Shown: positions 1 through 7,239 of the stretch, piece by piece
Numbering within the stretch: position 1 is the first letter of the stretch
Layout: each line of letters opens with the position of its first letter
NCBI GenBank assembly: GCA_049890295.1
Contig: JBMHBP010000008.1
Coordinates: forward strand, 1-49,751
Reading direction: 5' to 3'
DNA from: GCA-2862585 sp049890295
GTDB taxonomy: Bacteria > Bacteroidota > Bacteroidia > Flavobacteriales > UBA7312
DNA: 49,751 nucleotides
The notes under the pieces: generated by a model
What the model was told of the DNA's origin: nothing
The model's input: only the letters and a program-made list of their open reading frames with translations
Database searches by the model: none
Program-made: the position numbers and the translations under genes

Positions 1-15
1 AAAAATCAATAAATT

Positions 16-41
16 AAAAAGGGATTTGTGATCAAATCCCT
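16..41 (-). terminator. Intrinsic terminator downstream of tRNA-Pro
   Basis: A perfect 9-bp inverted repeat (AGGGATTTG / CAAATCCCT, 4-nt loop) occupies 20-41. Read on the minus strand it is followed by a run of T at 16-20. It sits about 20 nt past the CCA end of the tRNA, so it most likely ends that transcript. Confidence 0.75.
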
Positions 42-60
42 AGAAAATGGAGTAAAAATG

Positions 61-138
61 TGGTCGGGATGAGAGGATTCGAACCTCCGATCTCGCGCCC
101 CCCAGACGCGCACTTTAACCGGACTAAGCTACATCCCG
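61..138 (-). tRNA. tRNA-Pro (anticodon GGG), CCA encoded
   Basis: The minus strand folds into a full cloverleaf. The acceptor CGGGATG pairs with CATCCCG, and the D stem is GCTT/AAGT with GG in the loop. The anticodon stem CGCGT/GCGCG encloses the loop CTGGGGG, which puts GGG at positions 34-36. The T stem GGAGG/CCTCT encloses TTCGAAT. The discriminator is A and the CCA tail is encoded in the DNA at 61-63. The GGG anticodon reads proline CCC and CCU codons. Confidence 0.95.
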
Positions 139-168
139 AAAAACAAATAAGTCTGCACTAATTTGTTT

Positions 169-176
169 TATCTTTG
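169..176 (+). promoter_or_regulatory. -7 box TATCTTTG of the TonB receptor operon
   Basis: This is an exact match to the Bacteroidota -7 consensus TAnnTTTG, 29 nt before the ATG at 206. No clear TTG -33 element is visible at the usual distance. It directly abuts the oppositely oriented box of tRNA-Pro. Confidence 0.6.
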
Positions 177-184
177 CAAAAATA
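177..184 (-). promoter_or_regulatory. -7 box TATTTTTG of tRNA-Pro
   Basis: On the minus strand TATTTTTG matches TAnnTTTG. It would start a transcript about 33 nt before the mature tRNA 5' end at 138. The box is back to back with the plus-strand box at 169-176. Confidence 0.55.
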
Positions 185-205
185 ATATTCCATTCATTTT
201 CCACA

Positions 206-2548
206 ATGAAAAAAATCATTTTATCAGTTTTCCTAACTATCAATATATTTACGCTTTATGCTCAAGAAAAATTCACATTGAGTGGTTATGTAAAAGATAA
301 CGAAACAGGTGAATACCTAATTGGAGCTACAGTATACCTCAAAGAAAACTTAAAAGGTACATCTACTAATCAATATGGCTTTTACTCCTTAACGGTAGAA
401 GAAGGAACTTACAATGTAGCATACTCTTTTTTAGGTCTTAAAACGATTCAAAAATCTGTAGCACTTAAAAAAAATACACGACTCAATGTAGCACTAGAGT
501 CTAATGCTATTATTACCAATGAAGTAGTTATTGAATCAGAAGGAGCAGATAAAAATGTAGCTTCATCAAATATGAGTCAAGTAAAAATTGATGTCAAAAA
601 CATCAAAAAATTACCAGCCTTTATGGGTGAAGTAGATGTTTTAAAAACAATTCAACTCTTACCAGGAGTTCAATCTTCTGGCGAAGGAAATTCAGGTTTT
701 TATGTTCGTGGTGGTGGCCCCGACCAAAACCTGATTTTGTTAGATGAAGCTACAGTTTACAACGCCTCACATCTATTTGGATTTTTCTCTGTCTTTAATG
801 CTGATGCAATAAAAGACATAAACCTTATCAAAGGAGGTATGCCAGCTCAATATGGTGGTCGATTGGCTTCAGTGTTAGACATCTCTATGAAAGAAGGAAA
901 TAGTAAAAGATTTGAAGTTGATGGTGGGCTTGGTCTTATTTCTTCAAAACTTACCTTACAAGGACCAATAAAGAAAGATACAAGTTCGTTCATAATTTCT
1001 GGAAGACGTACATATATTGATGTTTTAGTAAACCCCCTAATTAATGACTCCTCAGCGTTTAAAGGAACTGGCTATTATTTCTTTGATTTAACATCAAAAG
1101 TCAACTACCGCATTTCGGATAAAGATAGACTCTTTTTAAGTGGCTATTTTGGAAGAGACGTATTCACATTCAGAAACGCCGACAGAGGTTTTAAATTTGA
1201 TATCCCTTGGGGAAATGCAACCGCATCAATGCGTTGGAATCATTTATTTAATGATAAATTGTTTGTTAATACTTCGGTCATATTTAGTGATTACCAATTT
1301 TCGTTTGGTGCTGAACAAAACGATTTTGAATTTAAGCTAAGTTCAAGTATAACAGACTGGAATACTAAAGTTGACTTCTCATATATTCCTAATCTAAAAC
1401 ACAATATTAAATTTGGTACCCACTTTACTTATCATACCTTCGTCCCTGGAAGTGTAACAGGCCGCTCAGGCGAAGTTTCATTTGAGCCAGAAACTATTTT
1501 TAAACAATACTCCAACGAGGGTGCTATTTACATTTCAGATGATTTTGAAGTTAATGATGAGTTAAAAATCAATGCCGGTTTACGATATTCCAGCTTTCAA
1601 TTTGGTGGGCCTATTACCGTTCGCCATTACCTAAAAAACGAATTCACTGCTGATACTTCAAATCATCACAGACACCTAGAGCCTAGGCTGTCATTACGTT
1701 ATAAGTTAGATAAAAATCACTCAGTTAAAGGTTCTTACACCCAAAACTACCAATACATTCATTTAGCCTCATTGTCAAGTGTCTCACTTCCCACCGATTT
1801 ATGGGTACCAAGTACTAAGGTTGTCAAGCCACAGTATGGCCGACAATTTGCCGTGGGTTTCTTCAAAAATCTATTGGACAATAAGTGGGAAACGTCTATT
1901 GAGGCTTACCATAAAAAAATGAAAAACCTTATTGAATATAAGGAAGGAGCACTACCAGAAGATAATACTAACACATCTTCAGACAACTCATTCACATTTG
2001 GTTCAGGTGATTCTTACGGATTAGAGTTTTTTATCAAAAAAAGACTGGGTAAAACTACTGGTTGGTTAGGTTATACCATTTCTAAAACAACACGATACTT
2101 TGACGAACTCAACGGCGGTATTGAATTTCCTGCAAAATATGACCGTACTCACGATCTTTCATTAACTGCTACACATGAACTCAACGACAACTGGGTATTG
2201 TCAGCAGTCTTTGTTTACGCCACCGGAAATACGCTAACACCAGCATTAGATCGTTATGTAGTTGATGGAAATATTTTTACAGAATATGCGGACAGAAATA
2301 GTTATAGAATGCCAGCTTATCATCGAATGGATATTTCAGCTACCTATACAAAAAAGAAACCCAACAAACGCTTTAATTCATCGTGGAACTTTTCAATTTA
2401 CAACTTATATAACAGAGCTAATCCCTATTTCATCTATTTTGACTTAGAGGGAGAAGGAAATTTAACTGATGGTGGATTAGAACCCAAGGCTTTTCAGATT
2501 TCCATATTTCCTATAATACCATCCGTAACTTGGAATTTTAATTTTTAA
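206..2548 (+). CDS. TonB-dependent outer-membrane receptor with CarboxypepD_reg-like domain
   Basis: A 780-residue outer-membrane beta-barrel transporter. The signal peptide MKKIILSVFLTINIFTLYAQ ends in the usual Bacteroidota Ala-Gln. A carboxypeptidase-regulatory-like beta-sandwich follows (about residues 24-100, with the SGYVKDNETGEYLIGATVYL pattern), then a plug domain (VRGGGPDQNLILLDEATVYN, LIKGGMPAQYGGRLASVLDI), then the barrel. The final residues (SVTWNFNF) end in an aromatic, as barrels do. The substrate cannot be read from the sequence. The next gene, 3 nt downstream, is a DUF4249-type lipoprotein, a common partner of this receptor type in Bacteroidota, so the two probably act as one uptake unit. 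A TAnnTTTG box lies upstream at 169-176. Confidence 0.93.
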   Translation: MKKIILSVFLTINIFTLYAQEKFTLSGYVKDNETGEYLIGATVYLKENLKGTSTNQYGFYSLTVEEGTYNVAYSFLGLKTIQKSVALKKNTRLNVALESNAIITNEVVIESEGADKNVASSNMSQVKIDVKNIKKLPAFMGEVDVLKTIQLLPGVQSSGEGNSGFYVRGGGPDQNLILLDEATVYNASHLFGFFSVFNADAIKDINLIKGGMPAQYGGRLASVLDISMKEGNSKRFEVDGGLGLISSKLTLQGPIKKDTSSFIISGRRTYIDVLVNPLINDSSAFKGTGYYFFDLTSKVNYRISDKDRLFLSGYFGRDVFTFRNADRGFKFDIPWGNATASMRWNHLFNDKLFVNTSVIFSDYQFSFGAEQNDFEFKLSSSITDWNTKVDFSYIPNLKHNIKFGTHFTYHTFVPGSVTGRSGEVSFEPETIFKQYSNEGAIYISDDFEVNDELKINAGLRYSSFQFGGPITVRHYLKNEFTADTSNHHRHLEPRLSLRYKLDKNHSVKGSYTQNYQYIHLASLSSVSLPTDLWVPSTKVVKPQYGRQFAVGFFKNLLDNKWETSIEAYHKKMKNLIEYKEGALPEDNTNTSSDNSFTFGSGDSYGLEFFIKKRLGKTTGWLGYTISKTTRYFDELNGGIEFPAKYDRTHDLSLTATHELNDNWVLSAVFVYATGNTLTPALDRYVVDGNIFTEYADRNSYRMPAYHRMDISATYTKKKPNKRFNSSWNFSIYNLYNRANPYFIYFDLEGEGNLTDGGLEPKAFQISIFPIIPSVTWNFNF

Positions 2549-2551
2549 ACA

Positions 2552-3697
2552 ATGAGACTATCCTTATATACAATAGCATTGATTACACTCTTTTCTTCTT
2601 GTGAGAAATTCTTTGAATTTGAGCAGGAAGTCAATTTTAGTCAAGGGAATACCCAAGATAATTATGTTATTCAAGCGGTTATGCAAACAGGCTATCCTGC
2701 TTATGCATTTGTAACAAAATCAGAGCCTTATTTTTCACCTGTTTCAGACAATACTCTAAACAATATATTTGTGACGGATGCCAAGATTAACATAACTGAT
2801 AATGAAGGTAACAGCGTTGAATTGATAAATATTAATAATATTCCCTCATTTGGTCTTGAAGAAATTGATGGACCATTAGACTCAATAGCACAATTATTCC
2901 CTGGTTTTTATATTGAATGGCCTTTCGATGTGGTTCTACCACCACCCTACAATACCATAGCAAAAAATGGTCAGCAATTTCAACTTAACACTATCATAAA
3001 TCTAGACACCTTCACAGCTGTTACAACTATTCCCGAAGAACACTTGATGGATAGCTTGTGGTTTGAATTGGATGAGTTCGCTCCAAGGCCTAATTTAGGT
3101 AATATCTGGTTTCACTACGATGATCCTGATACCTTAGGAAACACTATCATGATTGAACACAAGCGACTAGCTCATACTAAAGAAGTCTTTTGGGATGACA
3201 ATCCACCAAACGGCACAGAACCAAATAGTTTCAGTGTAAAACAAGTTGCAGATCCATTATTTGCAAAAGCCTTATGGGGCTTTGTGAGAAACGACTTTGA
3301 AGGCTTAAACGGTACTTCTTTCGATACCTACTTTCAAAGAGGAACAATTAGTCCGTTATTTAATAGCTCCTTTGATGAAGTCATTTTTGAGCAAGAAGAA
3401 AATGGTTATTTTAAGTCTGGTCAGTCTTTGGAAGGACATGAACAAGATGTTTTTCCAGACACTATACTTGTTAGAATGAGTCAAATTGATAATAATTCCT
3501 ATTTATTTTGGCGATCAGTAGACTTTCAGGCTAGTAGCAATGGAAATCCTTTTGCAGAACCCATTAACTTACAATCTAATATTGAAAATGGCTATGGTGT
3601 ATTTTATGGTCAAGCAGCTGTTTATTATAAAATTATAGCTATTGAAGACACTACTTATTTTGAAAGATATTACCCCGGAATAACAGAAATATTATAA
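2552..3697 (+). CDS. DUF4249-family outer-membrane lipoprotein
   Basis: A 381-residue lipoprotein. The N-terminus is a type II signal peptide whose lipobox LFSSC gives a mature N-terminal Cys at residue 17. The opening (a short acidic or aromatic stretch, then VIQAVMQTGYPAYAFVTKSEPYF and VTDAKINITDNEGNSVEL) resembles DUF4249 proteins, which are predicted beta-rich surface lipoproteins of unknown function. It starts 3 nt after the receptor stop codon, so it is cotranscribed and perhaps translationally coupled. Inference: it may cap the receptor or bind its substrate, like SusD-type lipoproteins, although it has no SusD similarity. The DUF assignment comes from pattern recognition only. Confidence 0.8.
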   Translation: MRLSLYTIALITLFSSCEKFFEFEQEVNFSQGNTQDNYVIQAVMQTGYPAYAFVTKSEPYFSPVSDNTLNNIFVTDAKINITDNEGNSVELININNIPSFGLEEIDGPLDSIAQLFPGFYIEWPFDVVLPPPYNTIAKNGQQFQLNTIINLDTFTAVTTIPEEHLMDSLWFELDEFAPRPNLGNIWFHYDDPDTLGNTIMIEHKRLAHTKEVFWDDNPPNGTEPNSFSVKQVADPLFAKALWGFVRNDFEGLNGTSFDTYFQRGTISPLFNSSFDEVIFEQEENGYFKSGQSLEGHEQDVFPDTILVRMSQIDNNSYLFWRSVDFQASSNGNPFAEPINLQSNIENGYGVFYGQAAVYYKIIAIEDTTYFERYYPGITEIL

Positions 3698-3702
3698 CTT
3701 TG
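3695..3702 (+). promoter_or_regulatory. -7 box TAACTTTG of trxB overlapping a stop codon
   Basis: TAACTTTG matches TAnnTTTG, and its first three bases are the TAA stop codon of the preceding lipoprotein gene. It would start a transcript about 30 nt before the trxB ATG at 3739. Confidence 0.5.
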
Positions 3703-3738
3703 AATTTCAAATTTACCCTTTGAAAAAAACAACCAACT

Positions 3739-4677
3739 ATGTCAGAAGAAATAGAAGAAATTGAAGTCCTTATCATTGGATCAGGACCTGCTGGCTACAC
3801 TGCCGCAATATATGCCGCAAGAGCCGATTTAAAACCAGTCGTCATACAAGGACTTCAACCTGGTGGTCAGCTAACGACTACCACAGAAGTAGATAACTAC
3901 CCTGGCTACCCTAATGGAGTAGATGGTACCAAAATGATGGAAGATTTTAAAGCCCAAGCTGAGCGATTTGATACCGACACACGTTGGGGAATGGCTACTA
4001 AAGTCGATTTTTCAGAACGCCCTTTTAAAGTAGAGATTGATGGTAATAAAAAGGTTTTAGCTCAATCGGTTATTATTGCTACAGGTGCCTCTGCCAAATG
4101 GCTTGGCATTCCTGACGAAGAACGTCTCAACGGCTTTGGTGTTTCGGCCTGTGCTGTCTGTGACGGTTTCTTTTATAAAGGACAAGAGGTAGTAGTAGTT
4201 GGTGCTGGTGATACAGCAGCTGAAGAAGCAACTTACTTGGCTAAACTATGTACTAAGGTAACAATGTTAGTCAGAAGAGATGTCATGAGGGCCTCTAAAG
4301 CCATGCAAAAAAGAGTATTCAATACAGAAAATATCACTGTTTTATTTAACCATGAAACTAAAAGTATTAATGGTGACAAAGGTGTTGAGAGTGTAACTGC
4401 ATACAATAATCAAACTCAAGAAGAAACTGTTATACCTGCTACTGGTTTTTTTGTAGCCATAGGTCACAAGCCCAATACGGATATTTTCAAGGGTCAACTG
4501 GATATGGATGAAAACGGTTATTTAATAGTAGAAGCTGGTACATCTAAAACTAAAATTCCTGGTGTCTTTGCTGCTGGTGATGTAGCAGATCATGTCTATC
4601 GTCAGGCCGTTACTTCTGCAGGTACAGGATGTATGGCCGCACTTGACGCTGAACGATTTTTAGCCAGTCAAGAATAA
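3739..4677 (+). CDS. trxB: Thioredoxin-disulfide reductase
   Basis: A 312-residue cytoplasmic flavoprotein that reduces thioredoxin with NADPH. An FAD-binding GxGxxG motif (GSGPAG) starts at residue 14. The redox-active CAVC pair is at residues 138-141, followed by the NADP-binding motif GAGDTAAEEA. The C-terminal FAD motif is GVFAAGDVAD, followed by RQAVTSAGTG. Length and motif order match bacterial TrxB. It follows the lipoprotein gene by 41 nt but has its own candidate promoter, so functional linkage to the receptor pair is not implied. Confidence 0.97.
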   Translation: MSEEIEEIEVLIIGSGPAGYTAAIYAARADLKPVVIQGLQPGGQLTTTTEVDNYPGYPNGVDGTKMMEDFKAQAERFDTDTRWGMATKVDFSERPFKVEIDGNKKVLAQSVIIATGASAKWLGIPDEERLNGFGVSACAVCDGFFYKGQEVVVVGAGDTAAEEATYLAKLCTKVTMLVRRDVMRASKAMQKRVFNTENITVLFNHETKSINGDKGVESVTAYNNQTQEETVIPATGFFVAIGHKPNTDIFKGQLDMDENGYLIVEAGTSKTKIPGVFAAGDVADHVYRQAVTSAGTGCMAALDAERFLASQE

Positions 4678-4686
4678 TTACTGGGG

Positions 4687-5619
4687 CTAGTCGTTAATTT
4701 GAAAATTGAAATTTTCAAGTTTGAAATCAGCGATTTCTGGCTTACTAAATGGTATATCCCAAAACCCTTTATAATGTATATTCAGTGGTACTAAATGGTC
4801 TTGTGCATAGCCCATTTCTACATCTACAGTAACATCTAACTCAATTAACCAATAATCGTACTTCATGACGTATTTTCTGTACATGACGTTAAACGTATTA
4901 CGATCAAAATAAGATACCAACTCGCGTATAAGAACATCATCTTGCTGTTTTTCAGTCAAATCACTTTTCATTCGGCATACAAACTCGTAACACTCAAGCG
5001 TGTCCTTATACGTTTTTTTAGATATGATATAATCGTAATACTTCTGCATAGAAATATCAAATACTGCTAATTTCTCTTTTTTGCTTCCAGACCTTTCTAC
5101 TTCAACAGATCCTGGATTAAATACAATGACTTTAGCATCGTTTTCGTTTTTTTTATTTTGATCTTCTGTATCACTATCGTCATCATCTGAAATATATTTA
5201 GTTACCGCCAAAGTATCTTTAGGAAAAAAGACATGGTCAAAAAACTCAGGCGTATAATATCGGTATTTGCCTCTTCTGTTATAGATTTTACCGTCATCCT
5301 CTTCAGACTGAATATGCACAACTAGTTGATTGTTTTCGACCTCATAATAACCATTACGCGACAACTGCCCTATAGATCTATTAGATCTATCAAATATTTC
5401 TAAGTTACTTTTAAATTGATGGGGATAATATCTCAAATTTTTGAACCCTTGATAGAAAGTAGTGTCAGTTTTAACATAGTGTATAAACTCTTCAACACTA
5501 AAACCGGAACTCACAGCCGAAATCATCACAGAGTCAATCATAACGGACTTTACAATACCCTCTTGGGCTTTTGAAGAAAAAAAGATAACTACAAAAAATA
5601 CAATGACTGATAATCGCAT
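4687..5619 (-). CDS. Exported hypothetical protein
   Basis: A 310-residue protein that I do not recognise. The first 19 residues (MRLSVIVFFVVIFFSSKAQ) form a signal peptide with a typical Ala-Gln cleavage end, so it is periplasmic or on the cell surface. A very acidic low-complexity linker (DDDDSDTEDQNKKNEND, about residues 145-161) separates an N-terminal part from a C-terminal part rich in aromatic residues. There are only two Cys, close together (LECYEFVC), perhaps a disulfide. There is no membrane segment after the signal peptide and no T9SS tail. The start codon lies exactly 4 nt after a TATATTTG box, which supports this start and suggests a leaderless mRNA. It faces trxB tail to tail. 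Confidence 0.85.
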   Translation of the reverse strand: MRLSVIVFFVVIFFSSKAQEGIVKSVMIDSVMISAVSSGFSVEEFIHYVKTDTTFYQGFKNLRYYPHQFKSNLEIFDRSNRSIGQLSRNGYYEVENNQLVVHIQSEEDDGKIYNRRGKYRYYTPEFFDHVFFPKDTLAVTKYISDDDDSDTEDQNKKNENDAKVIVFNPGSVEVERSGSKKEKLAVFDISMQKYYDYIISKKTYKDTLECYEFVCRMKSDLTEKQQDDVLIRELVSYFDRNTFNVMYRKYVMKYDYWLIELDVTVDVEMGYAQDHLVPLNIHYKGFWDIPFSKPEIADFKLENFNFQIND

Positions 5620-5623
5620 CGAG

Positions 5624-5631
5624 CAAATATA
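5624..5631 (-). promoter_or_regulatory. -7 box TATATTTG, 4 nt before the ATG at 5619
   Basis: The minus strand reads TATATTTG-CTCG-ATG. The box shares its first T with the end of the T-run of the rnpB terminator, so the two elements are fused. Judged by the rnpB 5' end, transcription would start at or next to the A of the ATG. Confidence 0.65.
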
Positions 5632-5657
5632 AAAAAAAGCTGCCCACTAGGGGCAGC
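5631..5657 (-). terminator. Intrinsic terminator of rnpB
   Basis: GCTGCCC / GGGCAGC arms (5639-5645 and 5651-5657) form a 7-bp GC-rich stem with a 5-nt loop. On the minus strand it is followed by eight T (5638 to 5631). It lies immediately after the 3' strand of the rnpB P1 helix. Confidence 0.9.
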
Positions 5658-5659
5658 TG

Positions 5660-5951
5660 GTAGTAATTCGTAAGCCGGATTCTGTTACCTAATGGTCTTC
5701 ATCATTTATCTACGTTCATCATTACTGATGAGCTTAAGCTGCCTACCCCCCGAGATTGAACGAGCTATTCATTAACTCGGTGTACATGGCATTGCACCGC
5801 ATAGAGTTTACCTGATTTCACTACAGCCGAACTGTACTTGCTTTCTGTTGCACTTGTCCTCACCTTACGGTGGACGGATGTTATCCGCTATGCTGCTCTA
5901 TGGTGTCCGGACTTTCCTCTTCCAATTAAAAGCGATGAAGTCTATTACTAC
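5660..5951 (-). ncRNA. rnpB: RNase P RNA (class A type)
   Basis: The catalytic RNA of RNase P, which trims tRNA 5' leaders. On the minus strand the signature GAGGAAAGTCCGGAC lies near the 5' end, ACAGAAAGC and GGTAAAC in the middle, and AGATAAATGATGA then ACAGAATCCGGCTTA near the 3' end. The ends are set by an 8-bp P1 helix: GTAGTAAT (5951-5944) pairs with ATTACTAC (5667-5660). At about 292 nt it is shorter than the 377-nt E. coli RNA, so some peripheral helices are probably reduced. A TAnnTTTG box lies 5 nt upstream of P1, and an intrinsic terminator follows directly. Confidence 0.93.
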
Positions 5952-5956
5952 TTTGA

Positions 5957-5964
5957 CAAAAGTA
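5957..5964 (-). promoter_or_regulatory. -7 box TACTTTTG of rnpB
   Basis: The minus strand reads TACTTTTG-TCAAA and then the first base of the P1 helix at 5951. Because P1 marks the RNA 5' end, this gives an internal calibration: transcription starts about 5-6 nt after the final G of the box. Confidence 0.8.
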
Positions 5965-5981
5965 AAAAATACTATCTTAGT

Positions 5982-6365
5982 ATGATGAAAAAAGTTATCA
6001 GCTCAGCAAATGCACCAGCAGCCATCGGGCCATATAGTCAAGCTATACTTTCTAACGGCACATTATATTCATCAGGCCAAATTGCTATCGACCCAATTAC
6101 TAATGAGTTAATCACCGATAGCATTTCTAATGAAACACACAGGGTGATGAAAAATTTAAAAGCTGTTCTTGAAGCAGCAAGTATGAACTTCTCACAAGTA
6201 GTCAAATGCACTATCTTTCTTAAAGATATGAACCAATATGCTGAAATAAACACTATTTATTCACTCTATTTTGACGAAAACCCTCCGGCAAGGGAAGCAG
6301 TACAAGTCAGTATGTTACCAAAAAATGTAAATGTAGAAATATCGCTAATTGCCTCTAATAAATGA
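5982..6365 (+). CDS. RidA family enamine/imine deaminase
   Basis: A 127-residue YjgF/YER057c/UK114-type protein that hydrolyses reactive 2-aminoacrylate and related enamines in the cytoplasm. The family pattern is complete: APAAIGPYSQAI near the N-terminus, LYSSGQIAIDP, VVKCTIFLKDM, and the substrate-binding Arg in PPAREAVQVSMLP followed by NVEIS. The reading frame stays open upstream, but that part runs through the 5' half of rnpB on the other strand, so the start is ATG 5982 (or 5985, one codon pair later). The stop overlaps the start of the dioxygenase gene (ATGA), so the two are translationally coupled. Confidence 0.95.
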   Translation: MMKKVISSANAPAAIGPYSQAILSNGTLYSSGQIAIDPITNELITDSISNETHRVMKNLKAVLEAASMNFSQVVKCTIFLKDMNQYAEINTIYSLYFDENPPAREAVQVSMLPKNVNVEISLIASNK

Positions 6366-7237
6366 AAAGAAGACACGCTATAAAAACATTCATCAGTGCG
6401 AGCATACTCCCATTTATGCCCTTCAAATCTTTATTTGCTAAAGAAGACTGTTTGACTACCACTGATATTCTTGGACCTTATTTTATTGAAGGAGCACCCA
6501 CTATCATGAACATTGCTCCAGAAATTGAAAATATCCCTCGACTCTTTATCACAGGAACAGTTTATGCTAACGATTGTATAACCCCTATACCAAATGCTCT
6601 AATAGATATTTGGCAAGCAAATAATGAAGGGGCTTACGAGGATATCGATTACCGAGGCAAAATATATACTGATCAAGCCGGAAACTATGCCTTTGAAACC
6701 ATTCAAGCTGGAAAGTATTTAAATGGTAGCTACTACAGACCTAGTCATATTCACTATAAGGTAGTATATCAAAACAATCCTGAATTTATTACTCAGCTAT
6801 ATTTTGAAGGCGATACTTCTATTGAGAATGATCCTTGGGCTTCCGATCCATCTGCCTCAGAAAGAATAATTACATTAACAGCAGATAATAATAATAATTT
6901 AAACGGGGTCTTTGATATATATCTCAATATTGACCCAACTACAGTTCAGATAGTAGATTTTAATCGTAATGACATTTCAAGTAAACTAATTTCAATTTCT
7001 CCAAACCCTATTTCTGAAGTCTTTGAAGTTCAATTTTTCTGTAGTAAAAAAGCAAAAGTTACTATTGACATTTGTGATATTTCAGCACGAAACATACATA
7101 CACTTATGAACAAAACTTGTCAAAGAGGAAAATCAAACATAACTTTTAAGAAACCAAGACTTGAGCCAGGTGTGTATGTGATAAGACTTTCAATAGACGA
7201 TTTAAAAATTGATGCTAAGCGAGTATTTATAAGATAA
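6362..7237 (+). CDS. Secreted intradiol ring-cleavage dioxygenase with T9SS tail
   Basis: A 291-residue protein. The N-terminus has a twin-arginine-like or Sec signal (MKRRHAIKTFISASILPF). Residues 30-195 form an intradiol dioxygenase domain like protocatechuate 3,4-dioxygenase: ILGPYF, then IDIWQANNEGAY, then YYRPSHIHYKV, then TQLYFEGD. The non-heme Fe(III) ligands Tyr92 (or Tyr97), Tyr124 or Tyr125, His129 and His131 are present. Residues about 210-291 resemble a T9SS type A sorting domain (SISPNPISEVFEVQF ... PGVYVIRLSIDD). The enzyme would split catechol-type rings between the two hydroxyls, outside the cytoplasm. The substrate is unknown. It overlaps ridA by 4 nt. Confidence 0.9.
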   Translation: MKRRHAIKTFISASILPFMPFKSLFAKEDCLTTTDILGPYFIEGAPTIMNIAPEIENIPRLFITGTVYANDCITPIPNALIDIWQANNEGAYEDIDYRGKIYTDQAGNYAFETIQAGKYLNGSYYRPSHIHYKVVYQNNPEFITQLYFEGDTSIENDPWASDPSASERIITLTADNNNNLNGVFDIYLNIDPTTVQIVDFNRNDISSKLISISPNPISEVFEVQFFCSKKAKVTIDICDISARNIHTLMNKTCQRGKSNITFKKPRLEPGVYVIRLSIDDLKIDAKRVFIR

Positions 7238-7239
7238 CG

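Noticed and set aside
5838..5981. N-terminal extension of the RidA frame
   Set aside because: It runs through the 5' half of rnpB on the other strand and does not resemble RidA; conserved RidA sequence starts at 5982-5985.
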